Assembly (NCBI GenBank): GCA_030431455.1
Contig: JAUIJE010000003.1
Coordinates: 452,360-516,359 of the forward strand
Origin: a bacterium
Lineage (GTDB): Bacteria; Myxococcota; UBA727; JAUIJE01
Reading direction: 5' to 3'
DNA: 64,000 nt
Made by a program: the position numbers and the translations under genes. Of this stretch, positions 61,367 to 64,000 are shown in pieces. The first letter of the stretch is position 1. Every line of letters begins with the position of its first letter. The notes beneath the pieces are model-generated. The model saw only the letters and a list, made by a program, of their open reading frames with translations. It was not told the DNA's origin and made no database searches.

Positions 61367-62452
61367 ATGAGCCAATCGTTTCCCCGTTCCGCCGGCATTT
61401 GGTCGGTGGGCACCTACCTGCCTCCCATCATCCGCACCAACGACCATTGGGGCCCCGACGTGCTCGCGGCCTGGGCGCGCAAAAAAGCCCCCGGCCACGG
61501 CGCCCAACGCGAAGAACCCGTCGACACCGAGGGCGCCCGCCGCACCATGGCCGAGATGGAAAGACTCAAGGGCGACATCTTCCAAGGCGCGGTCGAGCGG
61601 CGGGTCATCCCCGACGACATGAGCGCGGCGGACATGGAACAAAAGGCCGCCGAACAAGCGATGGCCCGCGCCGGGGTATCCCCCGGGGACATCGACTTCA
61701 TCATGTCGGTGCAGTTTTGCCCCGACGATCTGCAGATCATCCCCGCCGCCCGCCTGCAGCATCGGCTCGGCCTCTCCCCGCACACCATGTCGGTCACCGT
61801 CGACGCGGTGTGCAACTCCTTTCAAAGCCAGCTCAACCTCGCCGCGGGTCTGATCGCCACCGGCCAATACCGCTGCGGCTTGTTGGTGCAGTCCTCGTCG
61901 GCCACGCGGCTGCTCGAGACCCACGACACCTTCACGCCGTTTTTTGGCGACGGGGCCACCGCGGTGGTGGTGGGCGAGGTGCCGCCGGGCTACGGGCTGC
62001 TCTCGTCGGTGCACCGGTCCGACGGCGCCTTGGCCGACGGGATGGTCACCGGGGTGCAGGGCAAACATTGGCACGACGAGGGCAAGGTGCGCGCCTACGT
62101 GCGCGACGGGCTCCAGACCCGCACGGTGTTTTTGAGCTTGCTCGACTACGCCAAGGAGGTGGTGCCGGCGGCGGTGGCGCAAGCCGGGCTCGGCCTCGAG
62201 GACGTGACCTTTTATGCGTCGCACCAGGCCACCTCGTGGCTGCGGCGGGGATCGCAGGCGTACATCGGGCTCGAGCACGCCAAGACCGTGGACACCTTCC
62301 CCTTCACCGCGACCTTGAGCGCGGCCAATCTCCCCATGGTGATGGCCACCGCGCTGTCCGAAGGGCTGCTCGAAGACGGCGACGTGGTCGCGATGTTTTC
62401 AGGCGGAACCGGAATCTCCTATTCTGGATCGGTGCTTCGATGGGGAAGGTGA
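61367..62452 (+). CDS. 3-oxoacyl-ACP synthase III-like (FabH/KAS III fold) enzyme
   Basis: 361 residues, ATG 61367 after AAGGAG. The thiolase-fold triad is intact: Cys in TVDAVCNSFQSQLNLAAGLI (about residue 149), His in YASHQATSWLRRG (about 286), Asn in ATLSAANLPMVMATAL (about 320). GDGATAVVVGEVPPGYGLLS is typical of KAS III. Its N-terminal part, with ALRKxxPGHG-like AWARKKAPGHGAQREEPVDT, is longer than in housekeeping FabH. Such enzymes condense acyl-CoA with malonyl units or transfer acyl groups to other acceptors. The stop is immediately followed by the kinase start. A product made with the ThDP enzyme is inferred. Confidence 0.85.
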   Translation: MSQSFPRSAGIWSVGTYLPPIIRTNDHWGPDVLAAWARKKAPGHGAQREEPVDTEGARRTMAEMERLKGDIFQGAVERRVIPDDMSAADMEQKAAEQAMARAGVSPGDIDFIMSVQFCPDDLQIIPAARLQHRLGLSPHTMSVTVDAVCNSFQSQLNLAAGLIATGQYRCGLLVQSSSATRLLETHDTFTPFFGDGATAVVVGEVPPGYGLLSSVHRSDGALADGMVTGVQGKHWHDEGKVRAYVRDGLQTRTVFLSLLDYAKEVVPAAVAQAGLGLEDVTFYASHQATSWLRRGSQAYIGLEHAKTVDTFPFTATLSAANLPMVMATALSEGLLEDGDVVAMFSGGTGISYSGSVLRWGR

Positions 62453-64000
62453 GTGAGCAACGAGCTGGCCTGCGGTCCACTTGATGTGTTCTTTCGAGGG
62501 GCCGCCGCCAAAGGCGTGCCCCTCGAAGAGCTGACCCGCGGCGTCGGCTATCCCCTCGACCATTTGCAGAAGGCCTCCGCCCGCATCGATTGGGATGCGG
62601 CGGTGGTCTTTTTTCGCAACGCCGAGCGGCACTTCAGCGACGAGGAGCTCGAAGAGCTCGGGTATCGGTTTTTGTCCGCGCCGCTGCTGCGCAAGTTCGC
62701 GGTGATCCCGCGGCTGCTGTTCACCATTCAGGAGACGTACCACTGGCTGTCGACGAGCTCGGCGGGCGCAGGGATGAACACCGCGATGAAGCCCCACGCC
62801 CACGAGCCCGGGCCGGGGCACTTCGTGTTGCGGTTGCGGATGGAGCCCGGCTTTCAGCCCTCGCGGCCGTTCTTTCTTGTGAGCAAGGGGATCATGCGCA
62901 GCATCCCGGTCTATTTGGGCCAAGCGGACGCGGCCCAGGTGGACATGCAGGAACATGCGGACGGGGTCACCTTCGACATCAAGTACCCGATGGGCGGGGG
63001 GCGCTTGTCTTGGTTGCGCCGCTTGGCGTTGTGGCCGCTGGCCGCGTTTCGGGTGGCCCGCGAGCTCGACGTGGCCAACAAAGAGATCTTCGAGCGCACC
63101 CATGAGCTGGCCATGGCCGACCAGCAGATCACGTTCCAGGGGCGGCAGCTGCACACCGCCTACGAGATCTCCCGGCTGGTCAACGAGGACGTCGACCCCC
63201 AAGCCGCGGCCGAGGTCATCGCCCGCCACATGGTCGAGTGGGGGGGGCTGCGGGCGGTGGCGGTGTCGCTCGACACCGTGCTCACCGATCGCGACGTGGT
63301 GTGGCACTCGGAGGAGGGCGCGCACCGGGCGGACGAGCCGGGACAGGTCCACGTGCTGCGCAACCGGGGCGAGCGCACCGGCACCCTCACGGTGTGGGGG
63401 GCCGAGGACGACCAGAAGCAGGCCCTGGTCGAGCTGCTGCTCCCCACCGTCGAGATGGCGCTCGCCCACGCCATCCAGTTCGACACCGCGGCCCGGCAGC
63501 GCAGCGACCTCGAACGGCAGCTCGCGTTGCGCACCCGCGAACTCAAGAACGCCAAAGAGACCCACCGCCGCAACCTCACCGAGCTCGAGGACACGGTGGC
63601 CGCGCGCGAACGGTTCTTCGCCGACATCAACCACGAAATCCGCAACCCCTTGTCGCTGTCCCTGCTTTGCCTCGACCAACTCGACCCGCTGGCCGCGCCC
63701 GATCCCGACGCCGCCCGGCGGTTGCAGACCGTGCGCGAGGCCCATCACCAGGTGCTCGACCTCGTCGACCGCATGCTGCACCTCGCCGCCGACACCGAAG
63801 CCGACCCCGTGGCCCGGCGCCGGCGCGTCGACCTCGGGGAGCTGCTGGCCCGGCTCGCCCGCTCGTGGGAGGCCGCGGCCAAACACGCGGGGGTCACCCT
63901 CACCTTTCGGCCCCCCGACGACATCGTGGTGCGCGGGGATGAAAAAGAGCTCGGCCGGGTGTTCGCCAACCTGATCTCCAACGCGCTCAAGTTCACCCCC
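62453..64000 (+). CDS. Soluble sensor histidine kinase (3' end cut by window edge)
   Basis: 516 codons visible from GTG 62453, which directly follows the KAS III stop. An N-terminal sensory region of about 185 residues (LDVFFRGAAAKGVPLEELTR; YRFLSAPLLRKFAVIPRLLF; LRLRMEPGFQPSRPFFLVSK) is reminiscent of the ligand-sensing N-termini of some AraC-type regulators. A GAF-like domain follows (about 225-340; TAYEISRLVNEDVDPQAAAE), then a coiled coil, and HisKA with FFADINHEIRNPLSLSLLCL (phospho-His about 393). The window ends in the N box (NLISNALKFTP), so the ATP lid and any receiver domain are missing. There is no transmembrane helix, so it should sense a cytosolic or membrane-permeant ligand. Confidence 0.88.
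   Translation, partial: MSNELACGPLDVFFRGAAAKGVPLEELTRGVGYPLDHLQKASARIDWDAAVVFFRNAERHFSDEELEELGYRFLSAPLLRKFAVIPRLLFTIQETYHWLSTSSAGAGMNTAMKPHAHEPGPGHFVLRLRMEPGFQPSRPFFLVSKGIMRSIPVYLGQADAAQVDMQEHADGVTFDIKYPMGGGRLSWLRRLALWPLAAFRVARELDVANKEIFERTHELAMADQQITFQGRQLHTAYEISRLVNEDVDPQAAAEVIARHMVEWGGLRAVAVSLDTVLTDRDVVWHSEEGAHRADEPGQVHVLRNRGERTGTLTVWGAEDDQKQALVELLLPTVEMALAHAIQFDTAARQRSDLERQLALRTRELKNAKETHRRNLTELEDTVAARERFFADINHEIRNPLSLSLLCLDQLDPLAAPDPDAARRLQTVREAHHQVLDLVDRMLHLAADTEADPVARRRRVDLGELLARLARSWEAAAKHAGVTLTFRPPDDIVVRGDEKELGRVFANLISNALKFTP

Overview
The window is about 70% GC and densely coding. Most genes show strong G/C preference at third codon positions. It looks like chromosomal DNA of a Myxococcota-type (formerly deltaproteobacterial) bacterium. 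The pointers are about 14 predicted lipoproteins with a Cys lipobox, several with long Gly-Asp linkers; DUF4388, DUF1501/DUF1800 and HisKA proteins of the kind common in that group; a collagen-like Gly-X-Y lipoprotein; and a lysine-rich histone H1-like protein. This placement is inference from gene content. I found no rRNA, tRNA, CRISPR array, transposase or integrase.

Layout. 1-10.4 kb: a partial GH25 lysozyme; a TetR regulator divergent from a DUF4287 gene; a YkgJ-type cysteine-cluster protein; a secreted lipase; a second TetR divergent from a three-gene ABC exporter; and a DUF1800-DUF1501 pair. 10.5-18.7 kb: a giant SpvB/RHS protein (2,262 aa) of lower GC, bracketed by two copies of the last 48 bp of the neighbouring hydrolase gene. 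18.7-22.4 kb: an orphan gene resembling type III secretion inner-rod protein SctI, beside a large protein with 11-residue amphipathic repeats, then a Gly-Asp lipoprotein. 22.5-26.5 kb: a DUF4388 protein and a molybdenum-hydroxylase-type set (FAD subunit, then [2Fe-2S] subunit, no large subunit). A histone H1-like gene sits between the two subunits and is in frame with the FAD gene. 26.5-35.6 kb: hydrolase, lipoproteins, a FemAB/GNAT-like protein, and a frameshifted methyltransferase remnant. 35.6-39.1 kb: an unassigned set of acyl-CoA-dehydrogenase-like flavoprotein, leaderless PhnD-like binding protein and TusA-ferritin-like di-iron protein. 39-48.4 kb: lipoproteins, an orphan CoA-transferase B subunit overlapping a fatty-acid desaturase, a second large effector-like protein and an HExxH metallopeptidase. 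48.4-52 kb: boxC-lipoprotein-boxB of aerobic benzoyl-CoA degradation. 52.5-57.8 kb: cell-surface proteins and a tandem pair of TolB/CsgG-like membrane proteins. 57.8-64 kb: a GNAT-nitrilase fusion, divergent from a tight operon of a ThDP-dependent acetolactate-synthase-like enzyme, a KAS III-like enzyme and a soluble sensor histidine kinase cut by the window end.

The leads most worth following are: (i) the ThDP enzyme/KAS III/kinase operon, which looks like a make-and-sense unit for a small acyl-derived signal; (ii) the RHS gene inserted between duplicated hydrolase tails; (iii) the histone-like gene inside a redox-enzyme operon; (iv) the orphan SctI-like protein next to an 11-mer-repeat protein; and (v) two intergenic arrays of tandem short-loop hairpins.
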